Source: an uncultured Clostridia bacterium
GTDB taxonomy: Bacteria > Bacillota > Clostridia > TANB77 > CAG-508
Reading direction: 5' to 3'
DNA: 27,143 nucleotides
NCBI GenBank assembly: GCA_934101145.1
Contig: CAKOPZ010000023.1
Span: forward strand, 1-27,143
The notes below the pieces were generated by a model. The model was not told where the DNA came from, searched no databases, and was given only the letters and a program-made list of their open reading frames with translations. The position numbers and the translations under genes were made by a program. Shown here one piece after another: positions 19,982 through 27,143 of the stretch. Position 1 is the stretch's first letter; each line of letters opens with the position of its first letter.

Positions 19982-21913
19982 CTAATCTCTTGCAAAAGTT
20001 TCAACTTCATGTTTAACTTTTTCGATAAATTCATCTTGATTCATTTGTCCTATATCTCCGTCTTTTCTTGAACGTACTCCAACAGAACCATTTTCAATTT
20101 CTTTATCTCCAATAACAAGCATGTATGGAATTTTTTGCATTTGAGCTTCACGAATTTTGTATCCAATTTTTTCATTTCTATCATCAACTTCAACACGAAT
20201 ATCATCATCCATCATTTTTTGAGCTAGCTCTTTTGCATATTCATGTTGTCTATCTGTAATAGGAAGTATTTTTACTTGCACTGGTGCAAGCCATGTTGGG
20301 AATGCACCTTTTGTTTCTTCAATTAAGAAAGAAATAAATCTATCAAAAGTTCCAAGAATTGCTCTATGGATAACTATTGGTCTGTGTGCCTTTCCATCTT
20401 CTCCAATATATTCAAGTTCAAATCTTTGTGGTAATAAGAAGTCAAGTTGACAAGTAGAAATTGTTACATCATGTCCAATTGCTGTTTTTATTTGAACATC
20501 AAGTTTTGGTCCATAAAATGCAGCTTCTCCCTTTGCTTCGTAGAAGTCAAGATTTAATTCTGTTAAAATTTCTCTTAATTGTCCCTCTGCTGTCTCCCAC
20601 ATTTCATCATCATCAAAGTATTTTTCTTTATTTTCTTTATCTCTTAAAGATAATCTGAATTTATAATCTTTAAATCCAAAATCTTTGTATACAGAAAGAA
20701 TTAAATTAACAACCTCTCCAAATACAGATTTAATTTGCTCAGGTGTTACAAAAATGTGAGCATCATTTTGACACATTTCTCTAACTCTTTCAAGTCCACA
20801 AACACTACCACTTGCTTCATATCTAAAATCATGCGCAAGCTCTCCAATTTTAATAGGTAAATCTCTATATGAGTGCATTGCATTTTTATAAATTAACATA
20901 TGATGTGGGCAGTTCATAGGTCTTAAAACCATTTCTTCTGTATCCATTTTCATAACAGGGAACATATCCTCTTTGTAGTGATCCCAGTGTCCACTTGTTT
21001 TGTATAGTGCAACATTTGCAAGTGATGGAGTATATACATGTTGATATCCAAGTTTAACTTCTTTTTTCAAAATGTATTGTTCAAGTAATCTTCTTATTGT
21101 TGCTCCATGAGGCAAATACATTGGAAGACCTGAACCAACAAGTTCATGAGTCATAAATAGGTCAAGCTGTTTTCCTATTTTTCTGTGATCTCTTTCTTTT
21201 GCTTCTTGAAGTAAAGCCATATGTTCTTCTAACTGACTAGCTTTAGGGAATGAAACGCCATAAATTCTCTGAAGCATTTTGTTTTTTTCGCTTCCTCTCC
21301 AATACGCACCTGATGATGATAAAAGTTTTATGCTTTTAACCTTTCCTGTACTCATCAAATGTGGACCAGCACATAAATCTGTGAATTCACCTTGTTTATA
21401 AAATGAAATTTCTTCTCCTTCTGGAAGTTCATTTATTAATTCTACCTTGTAAGGCTCATCTTTCATAAGTTCTAAAGCTTCTACTTTTGGCAAAGAAAAT
21501 CTTTCAATTGGTAAATCCTCTTTTATAATTTTCTTCATTTCTTCTTCTATTTTTGCTTTGTCCTCATCAGAAAATGCTTTTTCAATATCAAAGTCATAAT
21601 AAAATCCCTCATCTATTGATGGACCAATTGCAAGTTTAACATCATTTCCAAATATTCTTTTAATTGCTTGTGCCATTATATGTGATGTTGTATGCCAATA
21701 TGCTTTTTTACCATCTAAGTCATTTTCAAATGTTAATATTTCAACATTTGCTCCATCTTCTTCAATTTTATATCTTAAATCTTTTACCTCTCCATTAACT
21801 CTTCCTGCTGTTGCAACTCTTGCAAGTCCTTCACTAATTTTTTTAGCAAGTTCTAAAATACTAATTCCTTTTTCGGCTTCAATACTTGAGCCATCTTTTA
21901 AAATAATTTTCAT
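19982..21913 (-). CDS. thrS: Threonyl-tRNA synthetase
   Basis: This 643-residue protein has the full bacterial ThrRS architecture. The TGS domain (about 1-62) is followed by the editing domain, with HTTSHIMAQ (74-82) and the later zinc-related CAGPHLMSTG. The class II catalytic domain follows, with MNCPHHMLIYK (zinc cysteine) and FRYEASGSVCGLERVREMCQ (motif 2). The class II motif 3 region FELEYIGEDG/HRPIVIHRAILGT comes next, and an anticodon-binding domain ends the protein. It charges tRNA-Thr and hydrolyses mischarged serine. GGGAGGA precedes the ATG. Expression is controlled by the T-box leader at 21971-22219. Two large hairpins lie just downstream. Confidence 0.97.
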   Translation of the reverse strand: MKIILKDGSSIEAEKGISILELAKKISEGLARVATAGRVNGEVKDLRYKIEEDGANVEILTFENDLDGKKAYWHTTSHIMAQAIKRIFGNDVKLAIGPSIDEGFYYDFDIEKAFSDEDKAKIEEEMKKIIKEDLPIERFSLPKVEALELMKDEPYKVELINELPEGEEISFYKQGEFTDLCAGPHLMSTGKVKSIKLLSSSGAYWRGSEKNKMLQRIYGVSFPKASQLEEHMALLQEAKERDHRKIGKQLDLFMTHELVGSGLPMYLPHGATIRRLLEQYILKKEVKLGYQHVYTPSLANVALYKTSGHWDHYKEDMFPVMKMDTEEMVLRPMNCPHHMLIYKNAMHSYRDLPIKIGELAHDFRYEASGSVCGLERVREMCQNDAHIFVTPEQIKSVFGEVVNLILSVYKDFGFKDYKFRLSLRDKENKEKYFDDDEMWETAEGQLREILTELNLDFYEAKGEAAFYGPKLDVQIKTAIGHDVTISTCQLDFLLPQRFELEYIGEDGKAHRPIVIHRAILGTFDRFISFLIEETKGAFPTWLAPVQVKILPITDRQHEYAKELAQKMMDDDIRVEVDDRNEKIGYKIREAQMQKIPYMLVIGDKEIENGSVGVRSRKDGDIGQMNQDEFIEKVKHEVETFARD

Positions 21914-21970
21914 AACGTCCTCCCATTATTTAATATTATATATTCAGAGTAAAACTTATATTATATTAGG

Positions 21971-22219
21971 AATAAAACACGCCCCTCTAAGCCAAAGACT
22001 TCTTCAGCTTAGAGGGGCGCTTATATTAAGCTCGGTTCCACCCTTATTTTTTTACTTATAACATAGCTTTTAACGCAAGCATTACGTCTGTTTTTGTCAG
22101 AAACAACGAGGTAGTTTTTCAAATATGTTTATTTAAATAGCTTTCAGCCATGGCTATTTTTCTCTATCAACAACCTTTATTTTACTTTGTCTCGTTTATG
22201 TTTTTATCTTTATCTCATA
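21971..22219 (-). promoter_or_regulatory. T-box leader of thrS
   Basis: The minus-strand leader contains the conserved T-box AGGGTGGAACCGAGC (22030-22045), then a 13-bp terminator stem (21980-21992 with 22007-22019) followed by TGTTTTATT. Stem I can close with 7 bp (GAGACAA at 22187-22193 with TTGTTTC at 22100-22106, one G-U pair). Next to its foot lies AGTA on one side. On the other side ACC, a threonine codon, at 22110-22112 is a plausible specifier. Uncharged tRNA-Thr would pair with the specifier and the T-box, favouring the antiterminator and thrS transcription. Confidence 0.95.
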
Positions 22220-22225
22220 GCAAAT

Positions 22226-22255
22226 ATTATACTACTTTGAGATTATACTTGTCAA
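22226..22255 (-). promoter_or_regulatory. Promoter of the thrS T-box transcript
   Basis: On the minus strand TTGACA (22250-22255) and TATAAT (22226-22231) are 18 bases apart. Transcription would begin near 22219. Confidence 0.8.
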
Positions 22256-22434
22256 CACTTTCTATTTCGTCCTCATATATTTTATGTCAAATGACCAATC
22301 AGGCGCATTTAATTTATTTACATTCTTTTTAATCCTTATTATTCTAATATTTGCATCATTATTAGTATTATCAATATTCTTTACAAATTACAACACTTTT
22401 TTCTTACGGAATATTACTTATTCTATATATTTAT
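22256..22434. other. AT-rich gap with no gene seen
   Basis: This stretch lies between the thrS promoter and the prepilin-like gene fragment. It is very AT-rich. I see no coding frame with a ribosome binding site, no strong hairpin and no RNA motif. Confidence 0.5.
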
Positions 22435-22881
22435 TTACTTAGTTGGATGAGTGCACTTTCCTTCATATGCACTTAGATCTAAATTTAATGCTTTCATTGC
22501 TTTTCTAAAATTGGTTTGGCTTAGTACTTCTATTTTCATATGTGTTACTTGTCCTAATTGTGCAATTGGTGTATTTGGATACATTGTTGGTCGTGGCAGC
22601 ATCATGACAAAGCCATTTTTTGCGTAATCGTCATTTACCCATGCAAGCATATTTTCAAAATCCCCTTGTCCTTCCCCTTTGCTAAACTCTGGTTTGAGAG
22701 TGTTAAACCATTCTTTTAAATTAAAACTCACCTCATAATTCACTGAAAACGGTAATGGAATAACTCCTCCAGGTTTTTGTTCATCATTAGGACATGAAAA
22801 ATCAAATAATACTAAACTTGGTTCTTTTACAGTTGCTGTTACTGTTGTACCGATAAAAAGTACTTTCCATACTTCCATCAT
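22435..22881 (-). CDS. Probable 3' part of a frameshifted prepilin-like protein
   Basis: This 148-codon frame is open from an in-frame ATG at 22881 that has no ribosome binding site. It overlaps the end of the upstream prepilin frame by 80 bases. The N-terminal 10 residues are antisense to the expected continuation. If one T is removed from the run at 22855-22859, the upstream frame continues as S-T-F-I-G-T-T-V-T-A-T-V-K and then into this frame. Here it is hydrophilic, with NEDQKPGGVIPLPF-like and WVNDDYAKNGFVMMLPR stretches, and ends AYEGKCTHPTK. I read it as the C-terminal half of one protein of about 345 residues. No family is recognised. The alternative is a separate overlapping gene. 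Confidence 0.5.
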   Translation of the reverse strand: MMEVWKVLFIGTTVTATVKEPSLVLFDFSCPNDEQKPGGVIPLPFSVNYEVSFNLKEWFNTLKPEFSKGEGQGDFENMLAWVNDDYAKNGFVMMLPRPTMYPNTPIAQLGQVTHMKIEVLSQTNFRKAMKALNLDLSAYEGKCTHPTK

Positions 22882-23479
22882 TCTTTTGAGATTCTTTTAT
22901 TGCATCTTCCATCTCATCATATATTTTTACAAGTCCCATTTCTTTTGCTTTGTCATATATTTCCCTTACTTTTCCACATTCACATTTTGCTACATCTATT
23001 GATGTATATTTTTCTCCACTTATATCGTAAACATACTTTCCATTATTATATATCAAATTATTATTTTCATATTTTGCAGTCTTCTTATTTATATCATTTG
23101 TCGTACCTGCAACATCACTATTAAAAACTTCTAATCTTGCATCCAAGTTTTTTAATTTTTCCATTCTTTCTAATGCGGTTATTTTCTTCCACTCTGGATC
23201 TTCTTTATCGCCTTCACCATTTTCGTCTATGGTATTATCCTTTCCATGTTCTTCATTTTTCATATAATTTCCTATATATTTTGTATAATCATCTAACCTA
23301 TTCTCTTCTGTTGATTTTCCTTTCTCATGCATCCTTTTTGCTTCTTGTGCCTTTACTATTATTCCATTATCTCCAAACACTGCAAACATGCTAATTGTTG
23401 CTAAAATTATCAATACTACAATAGTAACAATTAATGCTATCAATGTTATTCCTTTCTCTTTCTTGTTTCTTCCATTCAT
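22802..23479 (-). CDS. Prepilin-like protein, N-terminal part, apparently frameshifted
   Basis: This frame opens with MNGRNKKEKG then ITLIALIVTIVVLIILATIS, a type IV prepilin-like signal with cleavage after G10. The usual glutamate at mature position 5 is alanine. FAVFGDNGIIVKAQEAK follows the helix, as in the other prepilin gene here. The remaining region (about 45-195) is charged and soluble, with a pair of cysteines in AKCECGKVREIYDKA. AAGGAGG lies ten bases before the ATG. The frame stops at 22802 after a short run that looks like the end of a frameshift, and the adjacent +1 frame carries on to 22435. A single base in the T5 run could explain it. It is the last gene of the surface locus. 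Confidence 0.7.
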   Translation of the reverse strand: MNGRNKKEKGITLIALIVTIVVLIILATISMFAVFGDNGIIVKAQEAKRMHEKGKSTEENRLDDYTKYIGNYMKNEEHGKDNTIDENGEGDKEDPEWKKITALERMEKLKNLDARLEVFNSDVAGTTNDINKKTAKYENNNLIYNNGKYVYDISGEKYTSIDVAKCECGKVREIYDKAKEMGLVKIYDEMEDAIKESQKNDGSMESTFYRYNSNSNCKRTKFSII

Positions 23480-23542
23480 TTTTTAAATTCCTCCTTCTTT
23501 TGTAACACATAAAACTTTGTTTTTCATTTCTTTTGTGTGCCC

Positions 23543-23574
23543 CAAATTGTACCAAATTGTACACAAACTTGTAC
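23543..23574. repeat. Three tandem 10-12 bp repeats upstream of the prepilin gene
   Basis: CAAATTGTAC occurs twice in a row (23543-23552, 23553-23562), and a close variant ACAAACTTGTAC follows (23563-23574). Each copy ends in GTAC. They lie between the glycosyltransferase stop and the prepilin ribosome binding site, so an operator is possible. Confidence 0.65.
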
Positions 23575-23578
23575 AAAG

Positions 23579-24394
23579 CTATGATATCTTCCTCATAAAA
23601 GAATATATTTTGAATTTTAATTTTATGGGAGCTTTTGCTATTGTTATTCTTACAATTTTATTTACCATGCACTCCATTCTATTTATTAAACCATATTTAT
23701 ATAGTTTGTTTTCAATTTCTTTTATTCCTTTTATATAATTCTTGCTCGAACGTTTTTTGTACATTCTTATTCCAGTTCTGTTTTTTGAAAGTACAACTGG
23801 CATGTTCGCCATTTGAGCATTTTTCAATATCATTCTTGCCAACAGATCATAGTCTTCTATTATAGTTTCATCATAATTGCCTACTTCTAGCAATTTAGCT
23901 TTTTTTATTATTGTCGTTCCATGGTTCATTGGACACTCGAATTTTATTGCTTTTTTTATCTCTTCATTTGTAAGTGGAACTTTTTTTGTAGTCAATTTTA
24001 CTTCAAGATTTTCGTCATACTCCTCAATATATCCTCCTAAAACATCAAGTTCACTATGTCCGTTCAAATATCCAACTTGTTTTTCTAACCTATCTGGAAC
24101 ATAGAAATCATCCGAATCCATTCTCGCAATGTACTCATAATTGCACTTTTTAACTCCATACGCCAAGGCTTTTCCAAGTCCCACGTGTTCATTAATGTCA
24201 TATATTTTGATTAATGATTTATAGTTACTTTCATACTTTTTCAAAATATTCTCAAGTTCTTCATTTAATATTCCATCTTTTACTATGACTATTTCATCTG
24301 GCATTAACGTTTGACTCACAATGCTTTTAAGTGCCACATCAAGATATTCACATTTTTCTTTATTGTACACGGACATTAGTACCGATATTTTCAT
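23579..24394 (-). CDS. Family 2 glycosyltransferase
   Basis: This 271-residue protein begins with ISVLMSVYNKEKCEYLDVAL, the nucleotide-sugar entry strand of GT2 (GT-A fold) enzymes. DEIVIVKDG marks the first acidic residue, and IARMDSDDFYVPDRLEKQ holds the metal-binding D-x-D (93-96). The NHGTTIIKK and EDYDLLARM stretches (about 146-180) match the later GT2 motifs, with the E-D-Y-D acid as the probable catalytic base. The last helical region (about 215-271) is basic and may contact the membrane. It probably transfers a sugar onto a growing surface glycan or a carrier lipid. It sits between the O-antigen-ligase-like gene and the prepilin gene. GGAGGG precedes the ATG. Confidence 0.92.
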   Translation of the reverse strand: MKISVLMSVYNKEKCEYLDVALKSIVSQTLMPDEIVIVKDGILNEELENILKKYESNYKSLIKIYDINEHVGLGKALAYGVKKCNYEYIARMDSDDFYVPDRLEKQVGYLNGHSELDVLGGYIEEYDENLEVKLTTKKVPLTNEEIKKAIKFECPMNHGTTIIKKAKLLEVGNYDETIIEDYDLLARMILKNAQMANMPVVLSKNRTGIRMYKKRSSKNYIKGIKEIENKLYKYGLINRMECMVNKIVRITIAKAPIKLKFKIYSFMRKIS

Positions 24395-24465
24395 TTTTCT
24401 CCCTCCTCTATGTGCTTTTTTTACTTTAGATAATATTTTTATATTCTAATTTTTCATAAGCTACT

Positions 24466-26625
24466 TTACACTATCATTCTGTCTAAATATTCTTTATACA
24501 CTTCTTGCTTTTCAGCTTTATACCTACATTTTTTATAGTCTAATATACTCTCTCTTTTTGCATCAATTTCATACTTTAATTGATTTTTAAACCATTCAGC
24601 TTCTTCATCGTTTAACATTTCAATAATATACTTTAAATTTTTTAATCTTTCTATTTGAAAATTTGGATTATATTTTTCATACATCTGTGTACTTTTTATA
24701 TATTCAATTGCAAAGTTTAAAGTTTCCTCACTTTTTTCTGCATTTATATATTTTTTTATATTTTCTAAACTTACATTTTCATAAACGTATGGCTCATTTT
24801 CGACAAATTTTTTCAAGATATCTCTTGTTAATTTTTTATCTTCTTTATTTATATATCTTATTCTTTTTTCCTCTATCTCTCTGCTGAAAGGCAGTTTCTT
24901 GTAATACTCATTATAAACATCAAATTCGGTTTTAATTGAGCTCACAAATATCACCTTTGTATTCTCTTTATATACCATTTCAACTATTGGTACATATATA
25001 TTACAGCATGATGTAACAATTAAGACAATGTATAAAGCCATCCCATTTAGCTTGATACTCTTACTTTTTCTAAATAACCATGCAAACACAATAAATGTTA
25101 GTAATAGCACATAATAAAATTCCATGTCGAAATCTAGCAAACTGTGTATTAATATAAGTGAAATTGCCATTATAAGACCAGAATCTTCAATTTGATTATT
25201 TTTCAATAGCTCAATTGACTTTCTTACAAATACAACAATTATCGCCAAAACTGCTAAAGTTCCAATCAGTCCATTCTCCATTGCGACCTGTAAATAGAAG
25301 CAATGCATAGACTCCGTATAATAATTGTATTCTTGTACATCATATTGCTTATGTTTCCAGGCATGTCCACCGAGTCCAAACAACCAGTTATCCTTTATCA
25401 ATTTTAATCCATCTTTTACAAATACAAATCTTTCCCATGCACTCTTATTCTTTAGGCTAATTCCTTCAACCTTTTGAACCACTTTCGTTGGTAACAACTT
25501 ATATGAAAGTATCAAATTTTCACCATTAACTTCTGATTTTTCAATACTCAACTTTGATTTTTTATTTTTTACCTCTATATTTAAATAGATTACCTCTGTG
25601 CTATCTGATGTGTGAACTTTAATTTCTTTTGTTCCTTTATATGTACCAAAAGAAATCTCTGTCGAACTAACATCATCAAAATATTCGTCTTTTTCTGTAA
25701 TCCTTATTACAAAATCATCATCCTTTTCTGCCTCAGCCACCACATCAAATTTAAATACATAGTCCAAATTAGAGTTTATAGAATAAAATATCCTTTGATA
25801 ATTTTCCGTTATTTTTGTTGGTTTCCCAACATTTAACCCAATAGCAACATATATAATAGCACCCAAAAGCACTAGCCCAATGCTTATAAATAAATTTTTA
25901 TTTATCTTGCCTTTTTTTGCTAGCAAAACAATTATATAAAAAGCAAGCATAGCAAAAAACATTATATAAACAAGTCTGCTGTATGTAAGAATTAACGTTA
26001 TTCCCATGACTGCAATCGCTACTATATAAAGAGCTTTTAAATTTTTACTATTTTGTGTAATCACTTCCTCCAGGCACAGAAATATTCCTGCCCCAGCAAC
26101 AACAGCCATCACATTTGGATACGCAAATAGCGAGCCAATTCTCACCTCATCATACATTACATATCTGAACCCTATAAAATTTTTTACTTTTCCTAACAAA
26201 TTCAAAGTGATTTCATCAAGTCCAAATACACACAAAATTAAAATGCTTATTATAATTGTATTTTTTAAAACTTTGCCAAACCCTTGATCTTTTTTGCATT
26301 CTTCACTAGTAATTAGATAGATGCTTAAAATGCTAAAATATTTTAAAATAGTATGTATTGTATCATTCAAACTTACATATGTCTTAAAAATTAATGAAAT
26401 TATTGCTGAAAAAGCAAGTACAATTACAGCAATATCAAGGGCGTTTAGCTCTATTTTTTCTTTTTTTATTATCTTAATTACATAAAAAATTATATTATAT
26501 AAACTTAAAGCAATGTACAAAGGATATACATTGCTTTCATTTATTGGCGTGCCTATTAAAAAGGTTACTAATAATATTATTGTTATTATAAATATTTTAT
26601 TAAAATTTTTGATTAACGCTTTCAA
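24466..26625 (-). CDS. O-antigen ligase/PglL-like membrane protein with extracellular insert
   Basis: This protein of about 719 residues (from TTG at 26625) has around eleven membrane helices and a Wzy/WaaL/PglL-type loop. The family motif region reads FGLGGHAWKHKQYD, then YYTESMHCFYLQVAMENGLIG (about residues 413-450), with the H and N/E that typify ligases. Just before it, a predicted soluble beta-rich domain is inserted (about 295-400, with FVIRITEKDEYFDD and VIYLNIEVKNKK stretches). A lysine-rich soluble C-terminus (about 580-719) follows the last helix. Such proteins join glycans to lipids, or to proteins such as pilins. The start is chosen at 26625 because AAGGAG lies seven bases before it; the TTG at 26658 has no site. 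Neighbours are a prepilin and a GT2. Confidence 0.82.
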   Translation of the reverse strand: MKALIKNFNKIFIITIILLVTFLIGTPINESNVYPLYIALSLYNIIFYVIKIIKKEKIELNALDIAVIVLAFSAIISLIFKTYVSLNDTIHTILKYFSILSIYLITSEECKKDQGFGKVLKNTIIISILILCVFGLDEITLNLLGKVKNFIGFRYVMYDEVRIGSLFAYPNVMAVVAGAGIFLCLEEVITQNSKNLKALYIVAIAVMGITLILTYSRLVYIMFFAMLAFYIIVLLAKKGKINKNLFISIGLVLLGAIIYVAIGLNVGKPTKITENYQRIFYSINSNLDYVFKFDVVAEAEKDDDFVIRITEKDEYFDDVSSTEISFGTYKGTKEIKVHTSDSTEVIYLNIEVKNKKSKLSIEKSEVNGENLILSYKLLPTKVVQKVEGISLKNKSAWERFVFVKDGLKLIKDNWLFGLGGHAWKHKQYDVQEYNYYTESMHCFYLQVAMENGLIGTLAVLAIIVVFVRKSIELLKNNQIEDSGLIMAISLILIHSLLDFDMEFYYVLLLTFIVFAWLFRKSKSIKLNGMALYIVLIVTSCCNIYVPIVEMVYKENTKVIFVSSIKTEFDVYNEYYKKLPFSREIEEKRIRYINKEDKKLTRDILKKFVENEPYVYENVSLENIKKYINAEKSEETLNFAIEYIKSTQMYEKYNPNFQIERLKNLKYIIEMLNDEEAEWFKNQLKYEIDAKRESILDYKKCRYKAEKQEVYKEYLDRMIV

Positions 26626-26639
26626 GTATGTTCTCCTTG

Positions 26640-26900
26640 CTATAAAGTTTGGTTCCAATAGACTTTAGTTGTATCATCTGATTTACACCACTCTTCATTC
26701 CATCCTTCTGTTTTTTCTCTTGCCTCTTGTGCCTTTTTTACAATGCCACTATCTCCAAACACTGCAAATATGCTAATTGAAGCAAGTATTATTAGTACCA
26801 CTATAGTAACTACTAGCGCTATTAATGTTATTCCCTTTTCTTTCTTGGGATGTGTCAAGTAATTGTTTGCGACACTCCTTAATGTTGATTTTTTATTCAT
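26640..26900 (-). CDS. Short prepilin-like protein
   Basis: From the ATG at 26900, with AAGGAG ten bases upstream, the protein has 86 residues. The class III-type leader NKKSTLRSVANNYLTHPKK leads to EKG followed by ITLIALVVTIVVLIILASIS; cleavage would be after G23. The residues after the helix, FAVFGDSGIVKKAQEARE, are nearly the same as in the other prepilin gene at 23479. The mature protein is only about 63 residues, ending with a W-rich tail (EEWCKSDDTTKVYWNQTL). Mature position 5 is alanine, as in many clostridial pilin-like proteins. It may be a minor pseudopilin. It leads the surface locus, and its stop is 14 bases before the ligase start. Confidence 0.85.
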   Translation of the reverse strand: MNKKSTLRSVANNYLTHPKKEKGITLIALVVTIVVLIILASISIFAVFGDSGIVKKAQEAREKTEGWNEEWCKSDDTTKVYWNQTL

Positions 26901-26947
26901 TTTTTTATTTCTCCTTCGTATGTATAAAAGATAAAATTTATACAAAT

Positions 26948-26977
26948 ATTATATGAGTTTTTTATGATTTTTGTCAA
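26948..26977 (-). promoter_or_regulatory. Promoter of the surface locus
   Basis: On the minus strand TTGACA (26972-26977) and TATAAT (26948-26953) are 18 bases apart. Transcription should start about 40 bases before the prepilin ATG at 26900. Confidence 0.75.
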
Positions 26978-27019
26978 TGATTTTTGACATTTTTTCTACT
27001 TTTTTTTAAATATTTTTTA

Positions 27020-27143
27020 TTAAATTATGCAATCTAATTCACTAATCGGTGTTAGCTGTAATGCTTGATATATTGGGCTTTGTTTATCTAAATATACAGT
27101 ATTATTTTTTTGATTACTTTCTTCGTTGTTCAATTTTATCAAT
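27020..27143 (-). CDS. C-terminal end of an unknown protein, cut by window edge
   Basis: An open minus-strand frame enters the window and ends with TAA at 27020-27022. The 40 visible residues end with VYLDKQSPIYQALQLTPI and then SELDCII. I do not recognise the family from this fragment. The frame is the only one without an early stop in this stretch. The prepilin promoter lies about 40 bases downstream of its stop. Confidence 0.5.
   Translation of the reverse strand, partial: LIKLNNEESNQKNNTVYLDKQSPIYQALQLTPISELDCII

Noticed and set aside
22150..22332. Plus-strand 60-codon frame opposite the T-box leader
   Set aside because: It is antisense to a structured leader and promoter, and no ribosome binding site or known motif is seen.
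26626..26658. TTG start at 26658 for the ligase gene
   Set aside because: No ribosome binding site lies before it and it would overlap the prepilin gene. The TTG at 26625 has AAGGAG at good distance.

Overview
The window looks like the chromosome of a low-GC Gram-positive bacterium of the class Clostridia, probably an uncultured gut-type lineage. The DNA is roughly 25-30% GC by eye. Starts are ATG or TTG behind strong AAGGAGG-type ribosome binding sites, and the standard code is used. Lineage markers include an endospore sigma factor (SigK), a T-box leader before thrS, and the Firmicute block ireB-ruvX-DUF1292. No rRNA, tRNA, CRISPR array or insertion sequence was found. Most genes are on the minus strand.

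Layout. (1) 1-1321: a minus-strand trio made of a RhuM-like gene that appears to have lost internal segments, a nucleoside deoxyribosyltransferase-like protein and an ITPase-like (RdgB/HAM1) protein. (2) 1433-3136: MntP manganese exporter, a small P-loop kinase and a four-helix membrane protein. (3) 3275-8289: one long operon that starts with a VirB2-like small membrane protein. It continues with a CheY/MinD-like (TadZ/CpaE-type) protein carrying two AT-hooks and a degenerate P-loop, then a membrane-anchored GAF plus degenerate GGDEF protein, then ireB, ruvX and a DUF1292 gene. This is the best candidate for an undescribed system. (4) 8375-12282: MetA (acetyl-type), SigK, a DUF368 lipid-carrier transporter and a U32 protein of the TrhP type. 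(5) 12364-15050: a GT-C-like membrane protein and a DUF1113 membrane protein, transcribed divergently from overlapping promoters, then a 72-residue orphan gene with unusually high GC, a strong promoter and a strong terminator. (6) 15134-21913: TrmR-like methyltransferase, TypA/BipA, a cytidylate kinase-PlsC fusion, a P-loop-Asp23 fusion and ThrS with its T-box leader. (7) 22435-26977: a surface locus with two prepilin-like genes (one apparently frameshifted), a family 2 glycosyltransferase and an O-antigen-ligase/PglL-like protein, led by a near-consensus promoter. (8) 27020-27143: the 3' end of an unknown gene.

How the genes work together. TrhP and TrmR act in sequence on the wobble uridine of tRNA (hydroxylation, then methylation). 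IreB and RuvX are housekeeping genes embedded with the TadZ-like operon. The P-loop-Asp23 and Cmk-PlsC fusions abut without a gap and are probably translationally coupled. The prepilin-ligase-glycosyltransferase-prepilin order suggests surface polymer assembly or pilin glycosylation. All functional statements are based on reading motifs by eye; no database search was run.
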